DNA from: CAZHMN01 sp964533705
GTDB lineage: Bacteria; Electryoneota; B3-LCP
DNA length: 64,000 nt
Reading direction: 5' to 3'
Assembly: GCA_964533705.1 (NCBI GenBank)
Contig: CAZHMN010000003.1
Location: 22,218 to 86,217 of the forward strand
Part shown: piece by piece, positions 8,663 through 16,892 of the stretch
Numbering within the stretch: position 1 is the first letter of the stretch
Layout: every line of letters starts with the position of its first letter
Notes under the pieces: generated by a model
Databases searched by the model: none
Told to the model about the DNA's origin: nothing
The model's input: the letters and a program-made list of their open reading frames with translations, nothing else
Translations under genes and position numbers: made by a program

Positions 8663-9076
8663 ATGAACGAAGAAGTAGCCCCTCAAAGTGAGAATGAGCA
8701 CCTGAAGCTACTGATCGTGGATGATGAGAAGCACGTGCGAGATGGGTTAAAGGAGCTGGGGACCAGTCTGGGTTTCAACGTCTTTGCCGCAGAAGACGGT
8801 ATAAACGGCTGTGACCTATTCAAGAAGGTTGAACCCAACCTGGTCATCATGGACATTTACATGCCCCGCATGAATGGCCTTTTAGCCATGAAGAAAATGA
8901 AAGAGATGAATCCTGACTGTCCCATTGTTTTGATCACTGGATTCATGCACTATGAACAGTTGGTCAATCAGCGAGGGATTAAGCCGGATGGATTTATTTT
9001 GAAACCCTTCCACCTGAAAAGCATAGCGGACGTCATGCTCAAAATGGTAGAAGAAAATCTAGATGCAGTTAATTAA
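8663..9076 (+). CDS. Stand-alone response regulator receiver domain protein (3 of 3)
   Basis: 137 residues, receiver only. Asp20/21, Asp64 (IMDIYMPRMNGL), Thr92 (VLITGF) and Lys114 (ILKPF) are all present. It shares the HYEQL ... IKPDGF signature with the two upstream paralogues, indicating recent tandem duplication. A GGAGGG Shine-Dalgarno sits 8 bp before the ATG. Unlike receivers 1 and 2 it has its own consensus promoter, so expression may be independent or stronger. No kinase, phosphatase or output-domain gene is adjacent. Confidence 0.9.
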   Translation: MNEEVAPQSENEHLKLLIVDDEKHVRDGLKELGTSLGFNVFAAEDGINGCDLFKKVEPNLVIMDIYMPRMNGLLAMKKMKEMNPDCPIVLITGFMHYEQLVNQRGIKPDGFILKPFHLKSIADVMLKMVEENLDAVN

Positions 9077-9140
9077 TAAAGGATCAATTTAGGCATATAA
9101 GATAATCAGGTAATTCTTACATAGATCATTCCTTATCATC

Positions 9141-9172
9141 AAATAAAACCGCCGGGTATCGCCCGGCGTTCT
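9141..9172 (-). terminator. Terminator between receiver 3 and selA
   Basis: Perfect 7-bp stem CGCCGGG/CCCGGCG (9150-9156, 9162-9168) with a 5-nt loop. On the minus strand it is followed by GTTTTATTT, so it mainly ends selA transcripts; it may also stop the convergent receiver 3 transcript. Confidence 0.7.
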
Positions 9173-9191
9173 GGTTTGATCTCATGATTCC

Positions 9192-10607
9192 TCAGAGCGC
9201 TGCCAGGATGCAGTCAGCCAGGATTTTCTCTTCCCCTCGAAAGACGGTTCTCAGATCGAAAATCACAGTCTCATCAGCGATGCGGGTGAAGACCGGCGGG
9301 CGGCCCAGCCGCAACCTCTTCCCCAGCTCATCCGGTGAGCTCTTCAAGGGTTTGAGTTGCAGGACGAAGGTGGGAATGCTCTTGCCCGGAAGGCTTCCCG
9401 ATCCCATTTCAGTTTCCCCGGGGACAATGGAAAGCTCCGCTTTGCCTTCAACTTCAGACAACAGCCTTCGCCGCAATGCCTGCGTGCGTCTTTTTACCGA
9501 CGCAGGTTGCTCCGTGATCATTGACAGTACGGGATGCGTTTTCGTCAGCTTCTCTGGCTCCAGGTAGAGCTTTAAAGTGGCTTCAGCCGCCGCGTAGGAC
9601 ATCTTATCGCAGCGCAGTGCCCGCGCCAACGGATTTTTCTTAACCCGTTCAATGATCTCCTTTTTGCCGATAAGGTAACCTCCCTGCGGCCCTCCCAGCA
9701 TCTTGTCCCCGGAGAAGCAGATCACGTCCATACCGTCACGCACCGATTCCTGCACCAGCGGCTCCTTGGGTAAACCGTACTGGCTCAAGTCCACCAGGGC
9801 TCCCGAACCCAGATCGTCAATGACCGGCAAACCATGCCTACGCCCCAACGCGGCCAGATCCTTCAAGGGGACTTCACTGTGGAAACCGATGATACGATAG
9901 TTCGACGTATGAACCCGGAGGATAGCGGCGGTCTCCTCGGTGATGGCGTTCTCGTAATCGCGCAGATGCGTGCGGTTGGTGGTACCCACTTCGACCAGCT
10001 TGCAACCGGATCGTTCCATCACTTCAGGGATACGGAAAGCACCGCCGATTTCGATCAACTGGCCGCGACTGACGATGACTTCCTTTCCCTGCGCCAGCGT
10101 GTTCAGGATAAGCATGGTGCCTGAGGCGTTGTTGTTGACCATGATGCCCGCCTCAGTGCCCGTGATATGAGCCAGCAGCCGGTCCAGGTGCAGGTGTCGG
10201 TCGCCTCGCTTGCCGCTCTCCTCGTTGATCGCCAGTGTGCAGTAGCCTGCCAGCGCCCGGTGCACGGATTCCCGGGCGGCCGGAGCCAGGGGCGCCCTTC
10301 CCAGGGCGGTGTGCAGGATAACCCCTGCGGCATTGATCGCCGGCCTGACGGAAGGTTCCAGAGCACGCCGGGCGATGTCCAGCGCCCTCAAAGCAACGTC
10401 GGCCTCATTTATTTTCAGCTTACCCAGATCCTCTTCCGGCGCCTCCAAGATGAAGGAGCGCAAGCTATCCAGTTCGCGGCGCACGATGTCGTTGATAAAC
10501 AGGGCGGGATGCGACTCTCTCAGGGCGCGGATTTCCGGGTAATTCAGCAGAGCCGGCATGCCGGGAATCTTACCCAGCAACTTCTGGCGGATTTTTTCCT
10601 CGGGCAT
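9192..10607 (-). CDS. selA: L-seryl-tRNA(Sec) selenium transferase
   Basis: 471 residues, full-length SelA, a PLP enzyme that converts seryl-tRNA(Sec) to selenocysteyl-tRNA(Sec) using selenophosphate. The N-terminal helical domain (GKIPGMPALLNYPEIR) is present, as is the PLP domain with the Schiff-base lysine in CFSGDKMLGGPQGGYLIGK. Start ATG at 10607 with AAGG 7 bp upstream. Its presence implies selenoprotein synthesis, but selB, selC and selD are not in the window, and no in-frame UGA with a plausible Sec context was recognised. It is transcribed as a single gene from a TTGACA/TATATT promoter and ends at the 9141-9172 terminator. Confidence 0.95.
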   Translation of the reverse strand: MPEEKIRQKLLGKIPGMPALLNYPEIRALRESHPALFINDIVRRELDSLRSFILEAPEEDLGKLKINEADVALRALDIARRALEPSVRPAINAAGVILHTALGRAPLAPAARESVHRALAGYCTLAINEESGKRGDRHLHLDRLLAHITGTEAGIMVNNNASGTMLILNTLAQGKEVIVSRGQLIEIGGAFRIPEVMERSGCKLVEVGTTNRTHLRDYENAITEETAAILRVHTSNYRIIGFHSEVPLKDLAALGRRHGLPVIDDLGSGALVDLSQYGLPKEPLVQESVRDGMDVICFSGDKMLGGPQGGYLIGKKEIIERVKKNPLARALRCDKMSYAAAEATLKLYLEPEKLTKTHPVLSMITEQPASVKRRTQALRRRLLSEVEGKAELSIVPGETEMGSGSLPGKSIPTFVLQLKPLKSSPDELGKRLRLGRPPVFTRIADETVIFDLRTVFRGEEKILADCILAAL

Positions 10608-10616
10608 GGATTAACC

Positions 10617-10645
10617 TTGACTTTTAAACTGATATTCACTATATT
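10617..10645 (+). promoter_or_regulatory. Predicted promoter of NDUFA9-like gene
   Basis: TTGACT (10617-10622), 17 bp, TATATT (10640-10645) on the plus strand, about 100 bp before the ATG at 10744. It faces the selA promoter head-on; the expected start sites of the two fall at nearly the same place (~10652). Confidence 0.6.
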
Positions 10646-10659
10646 GCAATTCAATCGTT

Positions 10660-10688
10660 AATATACGACTTTTCGCCGAATTTGTCAA
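10660..10688 (-). promoter_or_regulatory. Predicted promoter of selA
   Basis: On the minus strand TTGACA (10688-10683), 17 bp, TATATT (10665-10660), 53 bp before the selA ATG. It is a near-perfect sigma70 pattern. Confidence 0.65.
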
Positions 10689-10743
10689 GGGTGAAGTAAG
10701 GCGGGCGTGGAGAAACAATCCTGATCTAGATTGGGATAAACCC

Positions 10744-11616
10744 ATGAAAATCTTTATCACCGGCGGCACCGGCTTCGTGGGACGGCATATCATCCAAGAA
10801 CTGAAGGGAAGGGGACATGAAATCGTCGCTCTGGTGCGCCGCCCGAATTCTCTGCAGGGAGTTCAGGAGATGGTCGGAGACGTCACCCAACGCGAAACGC
10901 TGGATGCCGGTAGGCTTTCGGACTGCCAGGCGGTCATCCATCTGGTGGGCATCATCCGCCAGTTCCCCAAAGAGGGCATCACCTTCGAGCGGTTGCATGT
11001 AGATGCCACGCGCAACCTGCTCTGGACCTGCCATGAAGCGGGCATCCAACGCTACGTGCACATGAGCGCGCTGGGGGCTGATCCCGATTCCGCCGCCTGC
11101 TATCACCGCACCAAGGCGCAGGCCGAGGAACTGGTGCACACCTCCAGCCTGAACTGGACCATCATCCGCCCCTCGCTGATTCTGGGGCCGGACGGCGAAT
11201 TCTTCCGGATGATTTCCAGCATGATTCGGTGGCACGTCGTGCCACTTATCGGGGATGGATCGTCATCGGTGGCACCCGTCGGGGTCTCCACGGTGGCACG
11301 AGCGTTTGCCAATGCGATGGAGAACGGTGCCACCTTCGGCAAGACTTACGAACTGGCCGGTGAAGTAGTATCCTACCGGGAAATGGTGGCACGAGTGGCA
11401 GCGGTGAGGGGCAGGCGAGTTCTCTTCATCAGAAATCCCATCTCCTTGATGCGGCTGCTGGCTTCTAAGTTAGACCGCTTCAAGTGGTTTCCGCTTTCGC
11501 GCGGGCAGATCAACATGCTGTTAGAAGCCAAGCCACCGGCGGATAATTCAATCTATAATGACCTTGGTTTGCAGTTTATGGGGGTGGAGGAGGTGGTGAG
11601 GGGGTTGGTGCATTAA
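10744..11616 (+). CDS. NAD(P)-binding SDR-family protein, complex I NDUFA9-like
   Basis: 290 residues of the atypical/extended SDR fold. The N-terminal Rossmann motif is FITGGTGFVGRHIIQEL, followed by VIHLVGII and YHRTKAQAEELV (YxxxK-like). This matches the NDUFA9/39 kDa-type 'complex I subunit' family, whose bacterial members bind NADPH and are often of unknown role. It is not in the nuo cluster, which starts 12 kb away. The family name therefore reflects homology, not proof of complex I membership. Cytoplasmic, with a possible C-terminal amphipathic region. Monocistronic, with promoter-like hexamers at 10617-10645. Confidence 0.8.
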   Translation: MKIFITGGTGFVGRHIIQELKGRGHEIVALVRRPNSLQGVQEMVGDVTQRETLDAGRLSDCQAVIHLVGIIRQFPKEGITFERLHVDATRNLLWTCHEAGIQRYVHMSALGADPDSAACYHRTKAQAEELVHTSSLNWTIIRPSLILGPDGEFFRMISSMIRWHVVPLIGDGSSSVAPVGVSTVARAFANAMENGATFGKTYELAGEVVSYREMVARVAAVRGRRVLFIRNPISLMRLLASKLDRFKWFPLSRGQINMLLEAKPPADNSIYNDLGLQFMGVEEVVRGLVH

Positions 11617-11744
11617 AATCTGGTAAACATCATTACTTATCCACTGTTTTCCTTGATCCATAAATGCTTTCACTTGATTAATCGGCCTGCTGCTGAACTT
11701 GGGGGTGAGTTGGGTGTAGGAAAAAAGATAGAGGTTTTGCGGTT

Positions 11745-11774
11745 AAAAAAGGCAGCCACTTCCAGGCTGCCTTT
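11745..11774 (-). terminator. Terminator of the P5C dehydrogenase gene
   Basis: Perfect 10-bp stem AAAGGCAGCC/GGCTGCCTTT (11748-11757, 11765-11774), followed on the minus strand by a T run. It may act on both strands, since the NDUFA9-like gene converges on it. Confidence 0.75.
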
Positions 11775-11813
11775 ACGGTTTTCTTTTCTCTGCCCTCTGT
11801 TCACGGTTCTCGG

Positions 11814-13361
11814 CTAAAACTTCTCTGCTACCGACTTCGCCTGGGTGAACAGCAGCAGGTAATCCCGCCCACCGGCCTTCGAATCGGTGCCCGACATGTT
11901 GAAACCGCCGAAGGGCTGCACACCCACCAGCGCGCCTGTGCACTTGCGGTTGAAGTAGAGGTTACCCACATGCAGTTCACGCCTGCCAAATTCGATATTC
12001 GCCCGGTCGTTGCTGTACAGCGCACCGGTCAGGCCGAATTCGGTGCCGTTGGCGATTTTGACGGCGTGCTCAAAGTCCCGCGCCTTTATGCAGGCTAAGA
12101 CCGGCCCGAAGATCTCCTCCTGGGCGAGGCGGGCGTTCTCATCCACGTCTTTGACGATGGTCGGCTGAATGAAGTAACCCCCTGAAGGCCCTCTCTCACC
12201 GCCCAGTACCAACTTGCCTTCCTGTTTGCCGATCTCGATGTATTCCAGAATCTTGTTATAAGCCGCTTCGTCAATTACGGCTCCCAGGAAGTTGCCCTGA
12301 TCTTTGGGCTCCCCAATGGTGATCTTCCCGGCCTTCTCGACGATGCGAGCGATGACTTCATCGTACACGTCGGCATGTATGATCGCCCGTGAGCAGGCTG
12401 AGCACTTCTGCCCCTGGAAGCCGTATGCCGAAGTGACGATTCCCTGCGCGGCATCGTCGAGATCAGCGGTATCGTCCACCACGATAAAATCCTTGCCGCC
12501 CATCTCCAGGATGGTGCGCTTGAGCCAGATCTGGCCTTCGGACAGCCTGGAGGCCAGTTCGTGAATGCGCAAGCCCACCTCCTTCGATCCAGTGAAGGCG
12601 ATGAAGCGGGTGCGGGGGTGCTGAACGATGGTATCGCCGATCTTGCTGCCGGGGCCGGGCAGGAAGTTCAGAACACCGTCGGGCAGACCCGCATCCTTCA
12701 TGATCCTGTAGAACTGGTAACCGATCGCCGGAGCGGTGGAAGCCGGTTTCAATACCACCGTATTGCCCGCCACGATGGCCGCCGAAGTCATCCCACAGAG
12801 GATCGCCAGGGGAAAATTCCACGGGGGAATCACCGCTCCGACGCCCAGGGGGATGTAATACAGTTCGTTTTCTTCACCGGGATACGGCGTTACCGGCTGG
12901 GGCTGACCGTAGCGCATCATCTCGCGTGCGTAGAATTCCAGAAAGTCAATGGCTTCAGCCACGTCGGCGTCGGCTTCGACCCAGTTCTTGCTCACTTCAA
13001 AGACCATCCAGGCGGCCAGTTCCAGACGGCGGCGCTTCATGATTGCGGCGGCCTTCAACAAGTAGCGGGCTCTCTCCTCAGGAGCCACACGACTCCAGTG
13101 CTGGAACACCTGGTCAGCCACAGTGATGGCCTTCTCGGCGTGCTCTTTGGTGCCCTTCGAAAAATAAGCCACGACCTCCTCCGTCTTGGCCGGATTGATC
13201 GAGGTGATCTTATCGTCTGTATGGATCTCTTCCCCACCGATGACCAGCGGATAATTTTGACCGAACAGACTCTGCACTTTATCCAGTGCGGAGAGCATGG
13301 CCTGGCGGTTTTCGTTCTTGCTGAAATCGGTCAGGGAAGTGGGTGCGAATTCGGGGAGCAT
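11814..13361 (-). CDS. rocA: 1-pyrroline-5-carboxylate dehydrogenase
   Basis: 515-residue aldehyde dehydrogenase that oxidises glutamate-semialdehyde/P5C to glutamate with NAD+, the second step of proline (or arginine) breakdown. Visible motifs are PPWNFPLAI, the NAD-binding VVLKPASTAPAIG, the glycine motif FTGSKEVG, the Glu motif ILEMGGKDF and the catalytic Cys in GFQGQKCSACSR. Length and the N-terminal extension match the stand-alone P5CDH (RocA-type) family. No proline dehydrogenase is in the window. AAGGAGG lies just before the ATG at 13361. Confidence 0.92.
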   Translation of the reverse strand: MLPEFAPTSLTDFSKNENRQAMLSALDKVQSLFGQNYPLVIGGEEIHTDDKITSINPAKTEEVVAYFSKGTKEHAEKAITVADQVFQHWSRVAPEERARYLLKAAAIMKRRRLELAAWMVFEVSKNWVEADADVAEAIDFLEFYAREMMRYGQPQPVTPYPGEENELYYIPLGVGAVIPPWNFPLAILCGMTSAAIVAGNTVVLKPASTAPAIGYQFYRIMKDAGLPDGVLNFLPGPGSKIGDTIVQHPRTRFIAFTGSKEVGLRIHELASRLSEGQIWLKRTILEMGGKDFIVVDDTADLDDAAQGIVTSAYGFQGQKCSACSRAIIHADVYDEVIARIVEKAGKITIGEPKDQGNFLGAVIDEAAYNKILEYIEIGKQEGKLVLGGERGPSGGYFIQPTIVKDVDENARLAQEEIFGPVLACIKARDFEHAVKIANGTEFGLTGALYSNDRANIEFGRRELHVGNLYFNRKCTGALVGVQPFGGFNMSGTDSKAGGRDYLLLFTQAKSVAEKF

Positions 13362-13523
13362 GTTTCCTCCTTCGGTTTAACGGTTATTATATTTGAAGAT
13401 AGATCCAAAAGCGATCCAATTATAGTAGTCTTTGAAAAGAACTCGCGATGTTCCGACTGATTAAGTCGATACAAGCTGTCATTCCCGCCATCTGCTGAAA
13501 GTGGATATGTCGGAAATCGGATA

Positions 13524-13558
13524 GCTTGTCAGACTCCGGACAAGCCGGAGTGACAAGC
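13524..13558. repeat. REP-like palindrome
   Basis: GCTTGTCA/TGACAAGC enclosing CTCCGG/CCGGAG around an ACAAG loop makes a nearly perfect 35-nt hairpin in the 13362-13688 intergenic region. It resembles the extragenic palindromes common in environmental genomes. Apart from this and the terminator at 13622-13656, no gene is seen in that interval. Confidence 0.6.
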
Positions 13559-13621
13559 CTTAGAATCGTACACATCCTTCGCAATTCGCTATAAGTGGGT
13601 ATTTTAGAATAATCAAGATAC

Positions 13622-13656
13622 AAAAAATCCCCCGCAAGTTCAACCGCTTTCGGGGG
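13622..13656 (-). terminator. Terminator of the metallo-beta-lactamase-fold gene
   Basis: CCCCCG/CGGGGG stem (13629-13634, 13651-13656), followed on the minus strand by ATTTTTTG, about 30 bp after the stop codon of the 13689-14462 gene. Confidence 0.65.
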
Positions 13657-13688
13657 AAAAGTTTTTGGGGGGAATGCAAATAATTAAA

Positions 13689-14462
13689 TCACACCTCAAA
13701 CACCTCCGTGGGCCTGTACTGCTCGGCCACGACGACGTCAATGTGGGTGTGCCCGTTTCCGTGCAGGTGACCGCGGACTCGTTCCAGGGCGATCTCCGGC
13801 CGGTTGTTCTCCTGGCTCAGATGAGCCAGCACCACCCGCTTCAGCCTGGGCGAAGCGATTTTAATCAGCGCTTCCGCCGCCTGATCGTTGGATAAGTGTC
13901 CCAGAGTGCTCTTAATCCGCTGCTTCAATTCCCAGGGGTATGACCCCTCGATCAGCATGTCCAGATCGTGGTTGGCTTCCAGGATGATGGCGTCGCATTC
14001 CTGGAGCCAGCCCAATGTAGGCAGATCAACGACGCCCAGATCGGTGGCGATGGCCAGCCGGCGTTCCCCTTCCCTGATCAAGAAACCCATGGTTTCCGGA
14101 GCATCATGGCTGACCAGAAAAGCTTCCACCTCCAGTGAACCGAACCCGTGACAGCACCCGTTAAGGGAGTGCAATTGCGGTGTCCCCGGAAGGTATCGCT
14201 TGATTAACGAAAGCGTTCCCTCGCTGGCGTAAATGGGCAAATCCAATCTCCTCGACAGCACTGCCGCCCCTCGCAGATGATCGGAATGCTCGTGGCTGAT
14301 CAACATGGCGTGTATTTTGGATAAGTCTTTATTGACTTGGGCCAGATGGTCGGCAGTGCGCCGCATCGAGAGACCGGCGTCAACCAACACCCCATATCCC
14401 TCGGAATCCTCGACGAACGTGCAGTTTCCTTCGGATCCAGATGCTAAGATGCAGAACTTCAT
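13689..14462 (-). CDS. MBL-fold metallohydrolase, YycJ/WalJ-like
   Basis: 257 residues. The metallo-beta-lactamase signature LISHEHSDHLRG (HxHxDH, ~residues 56-67) is followed by further metal ligands in LVSHDAPETMG and IATDLG, and by the late motif EANHDLDML. This matches the YycJ/WalJ single-domain family, proposed to be a 5'-3' nuclease linked to DNA repair and cell-wall stress. The N-terminus MKFCILASGSEGNC is typical (LASGSxGN). It is a single gene with a good terminator; pyrE is upstream with a 143-bp gap. The exact substrate is unknown. Confidence 0.82.
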   Translation of the reverse strand: MKFCILASGSEGNCTFVEDSEGYGVLVDAGLSMRRTADHLAQVNKDLSKIHAMLISHEHSDHLRGAAVLSRRLDLPIYASEGTLSLIKRYLPGTPQLHSLNGCCHGFGSLEVEAFLVSHDAPETMGFLIREGERRLAIATDLGVVDLPTLGWLQECDAIILEANHDLDMLIEGSYPWELKQRIKSTLGHLSNDQAAEALIKIASPRLKRVVLAHLSQENNRPEIALERVRGHLHGNGHTHIDVVVAEQYRPTEVFEV

Positions 14463-14605
14463 ACTTGTTTCCTCAAACCGGAGTATAATCTTTTCTTATT
14501 ATTATACCCCTTCATGATAATTATCTTTTCAGTGGCTTTTATTATTAATTCGTGATTCATTTTACAGACTTCTTTACTACGTAATAACTACTCAAAACGA
14601 TCATT

Positions 14606-15193
14606 CTATTGTGCCCCCTTGCTTCCCGGAGCTCTCAGGGGGATATTCTTTTTACATAAGGGACAATCGGCCGGGTCATAGGTCGGAATGTCCATGTCTA
14701 AAAGAGCCAGCGCCGGCGTTCCCAAATCGAGCGGTTTGCCGGATCGATTGACCAGCACCGCCGCACCCACCGGTTCGGCGCCCGCCCGGCGCACGGCATC
14801 CACAACCTGCCGCGCTGAACCGCCGGTGGTTACGATATCCTCGACCACCAGCACTCTTTCCCCGGGGCGGAAGGTGAAACCGCGCCTGAATTCCAACCCG
14901 TTTTCGGTCCTCTCAGCAAACGCACAAGGAACTCCCAATGCCCGCGCGACTTCATAGGCGATGACGACGCCGCCCAGTGCCGGCCCGGCCACTCGCTCAA
15001 TGTTCGCCTCCCTGAAGGCATCCGCCATAGCCCGGCACAACTCGGAGGCAATTTCCGGGCGCTCCAGAAGGCGAAATTTCTCCACATAATGCCCGCTGTG
15101 GCGCCCCGAACGCAATTCGAAATGACCCTCTATATGGGCGCCGCATTTTTTCAAAAGCTCCTGAACTCTTCCAGCCGATATGTTTACGGGCAT
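14606..15193 (-). CDS. pyrE: Orotate phosphoribosyltransferase
   Basis: 195 residues from ATG 15193 (GGAGAA 6 bp upstream; an in-frame TTG at 15196 is rejected). It joins orotate to PRPP to give OMP in pyrimidine synthesis. The PRPP-binding loop VLVVEDIVTTGGSA is present, as is the substrate region SGRHSGHYVEKF. The C-terminal extension carries CPLCKK and is somewhat longer than in E. coli PyrE, as in many thermophile/anaerobe-type enzymes. It is immediately downstream of pyrF (13 bp), forming a pyrF-pyrE unit for the last two steps of UMP synthesis. Confidence 0.93.
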   Translation of the reverse strand: MPVNISAGRVQELLKKCGAHIEGHFELRSGRHSGHYVEKFRLLERPEIASELCRAMADAFREANIERVAGPALGGVVIAYEVARALGVPCAFAERTENGLEFRRGFTFRPGERVLVVEDIVTTGGSARQVVDAVRRAGAEPVGAAVLVNRSGKPLDLGTPALALLDMDIPTYDPADCPLCKKNIPLRAPGSKGAQ

Positions 15194-15206
15194 CAAGGAT
15201 TCTCCG

Positions 15207-16022
15207 TTAGACGGAATTGAGCTTTATTTTTAATAATTCTCGAAAATTAAGGCACGCTTGCTTGACGTTTTCGGGAAAATCCAAATCGTCGTCCGGGTAC
15301 AGAAGCGCGCGGGAGACATTAACCAGAAGCGGGCCCCGATCTTCGCCTCCGGCGATTTCAACGATAGCCTGGGCATCCCCGCCCTGCGCACCGATACCGG
15401 GGATCAACAAGGGAATAGAGGGGAATTGCCGCCGGATAAGTGCGAGTTCTTGCGGATGGGTTGCTCCCACGACCGCACCTAAATTACCGTTGGGAGCCCA
15501 GGTCGGTATCATCTGCAGAATATGCTGGTACAACGTACTCTTTCCATCGGAAAAATACTGCAGATCTTTAGAACCGCGATTCGTGGTCAGTGCCAGAACG
15601 TAGGCTCCCTTATCGGCATTCTCCAGAAATGGTTGCAGAGTATCTCCGCCCATATAGGGATTCAAGGTTACCGCATCAAAGGGCATTCGATCAAGGAAGG
15701 CCCGGGCATAGTGCTTTGCCGTATTGCCGATATCTCCACGCTTGGCATCGGCGATGCGGACGGCGGATTCCGGGAGAACTTTGGCGATATTCTCTAATAA
15801 TGACCAGCCTTCTTGACCCCAGGCTTCGTAAAAAGCGGTATTCACCTTATAGGCTGCCGCATAGGGTGCACTGACGGATATTACTTTAAGTAAGAATTGA
15901 AATATACCATCCGGATTGGGGGAAAATTGGAGAGGAAGCCTGTTGGGATCGGGATCTAGACCTACGCATAAACCCAGGCTACTCGGTGCAGTGACTCGCT
16001 CTAGTTTTTCCAGGAAGGTCAT
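15207..16022 (-). CDS. pyrF: Orotidine 5'-phosphate decarboxylase (type 2)
   Basis: 271 residues from ATG 16022, which has AGGA 8 bp upstream; the open frame to 16088 lacks a better start. It decarboxylates OMP to UMP. The catalytic motif DAKRGDIGNTAKHYA (Asp-Lys-Asp) is present, with LTTNRGSKDLQ and the phosphate-binding end VNVSRALLY. Length and motif fit the longer actinobacterial/myxobacterial type 2 PyrF. It is followed directly by pyrE. Confidence 0.92.
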   Translation of the reverse strand: MTFLEKLERVTAPSSLGLCVGLDPDPNRLPLQFSPNPDGIFQFLLKVISVSAPYAAAYKVNTAFYEAWGQEGWSLLENIAKVLPESAVRIADAKRGDIGNTAKHYARAFLDRMPFDAVTLNPYMGGDTLQPFLENADKGAYVLALTTNRGSKDLQYFSDGKSTLYQHILQMIPTWAPNGNLGAVVGATHPQELALIRRQFPSIPLLIPGIGAQGGDAQAIVEIAGGEDRGPLLVNVSRALLYPDDDLDFPENVKQACLNFRELLKIKLNSV

Positions 16023-16096
16023 TCGACATATCCTAACGCGCAATCCGTCGGTATTGAGGGTCAAACGGTTCGACGCGTTGAAAACCAAAAATGCAG

Positions 16097-16540
16097 CTAA
16101 TCAGGAGTATTTTCCTTCATGCTGCATTTCTTACATATTCCGTAAATTTGCTGAGTATGCGAGAGCATCTTGAAATCGAAATCGCGGCAAACCTGCATCT
16201 GCAACTCTTCAATGCCGGAATGGTGAAATTCCAGTATGCAACCGCATTTGACGCAGACGAGGTGGTCGTGATGCGGATGTCCCAAAACATGCTCATAGGT
16301 GCTTCGACCATCGCCTAAATCCATCTTGCGCACCAAGCCGCTGCTGACCAGGAGAGTCAAAGTGCGATAGACGGTAGCCCTCGATGCCTTGGCGTGCCTT
16401 TCTTTTAGCCGTAGATAAAGCTCATCCGCATCGAAGTGGTCGTGACAGTGAAAGACCTCCTCCAGAACTGACCGCCGAGCGCTGGTCATCTTCAAACCGG
16501 CACCCCGTAAAAATTCAGCGAATTTCTCTTCTTCCGACAC
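16097..16540 (-). CDS. Fur-family metal-dependent transcriptional regulator
   Basis: 147 residues with a GTG start. The N-terminal winged helix (SARRSVLEEVF, SRATVYRTLTLL) is followed by the regulatory metal motif GHPHHDHLVC, with CVKCGC and CKKC forming a structural Zn site. Family members sense Fe, Zn, Mn, Ni or peroxide; which one cannot be told from the sequence. Immediately upstream (16552-16575) is an inverted repeat TTGCTA-N12-TAGCAA that could be its own operator. It is followed, 75 bp on, by pyrF. Confidence 0.9.
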   Translation of the reverse strand: MSEEEKFAEFLRGAGLKMTSARRSVLEEVFHCHDHFDADELYLRLKERHAKASRATVYRTLTLLVSSGLVRKMDLGDGRSTYEHVLGHPHHDHLVCVKCGCILEFHHSGIEELQMQVCRDFDFKMLSHTQQIYGICKKCSMKENTPD

Positions 16541-16551
16541 TAAAAAACCGC

Positions 16552-16575
16552 TTGCTATTACGTTCGGATTAGCAA
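16552..16575. promoter_or_regulatory. Inverted repeat, candidate autoregulatory operator
   Basis: TTGCTA (16552-16557) and TAGCAA (16570-16575) form a dyad 12 bp before the GTG of the Fur-family gene. A second overlapping dyad GCAAT/ATTGC lies just upstream (to ~16596). The rest of 16541-16892 holds only this and a promoter for the next gene. Confidence 0.4.
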
Positions 16576-16826
16576 TTTAAACAAAATTTATTGCCAATGC
16601 AAATGTTTTTTTTACAAGTCGTTCAATTAATCCCCGGAGGTTTTCACCCCTTAATGCTTGAACAAGTCTGAATATTCATTTTTTTCGCAGAGGTATCGGA
16701 TTAAACAGGATTACAGCAGGATTCCATGAGGTTTTAGGCTCTTCAACATTGAAAATATGTCGGCTTTCATTCCAGGGCCAAAGAAAAAATGTCCAATTTT
16801 TCTTTGCGTAGTCACATTAAAAAGAC

Positions 16827-16855
16827 TTGACTTTTTTATTAAAAGACTTTACCTT
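16827..16855 (+). promoter_or_regulatory. Predicted promoter of CpoB-like lipoprotein operon
   Basis: TTGACT (16827-16832), 17 bp, TACCTT (16850-16855), 38 bp before the GTG at 16893. Confidence 0.45.
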
Positions 16856-16892
16856 TTCACTAATTCAACCATTAATCGGGAAGAGGGCCAAG

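Noticed and set aside
12561..13460. 299-residue open frame on the plus strand opposite P5C dehydrogenase
   Set aside because: It is a low-complexity shadow of the conserved aldehyde dehydrogenase on the other strand and has no recognisable domain.
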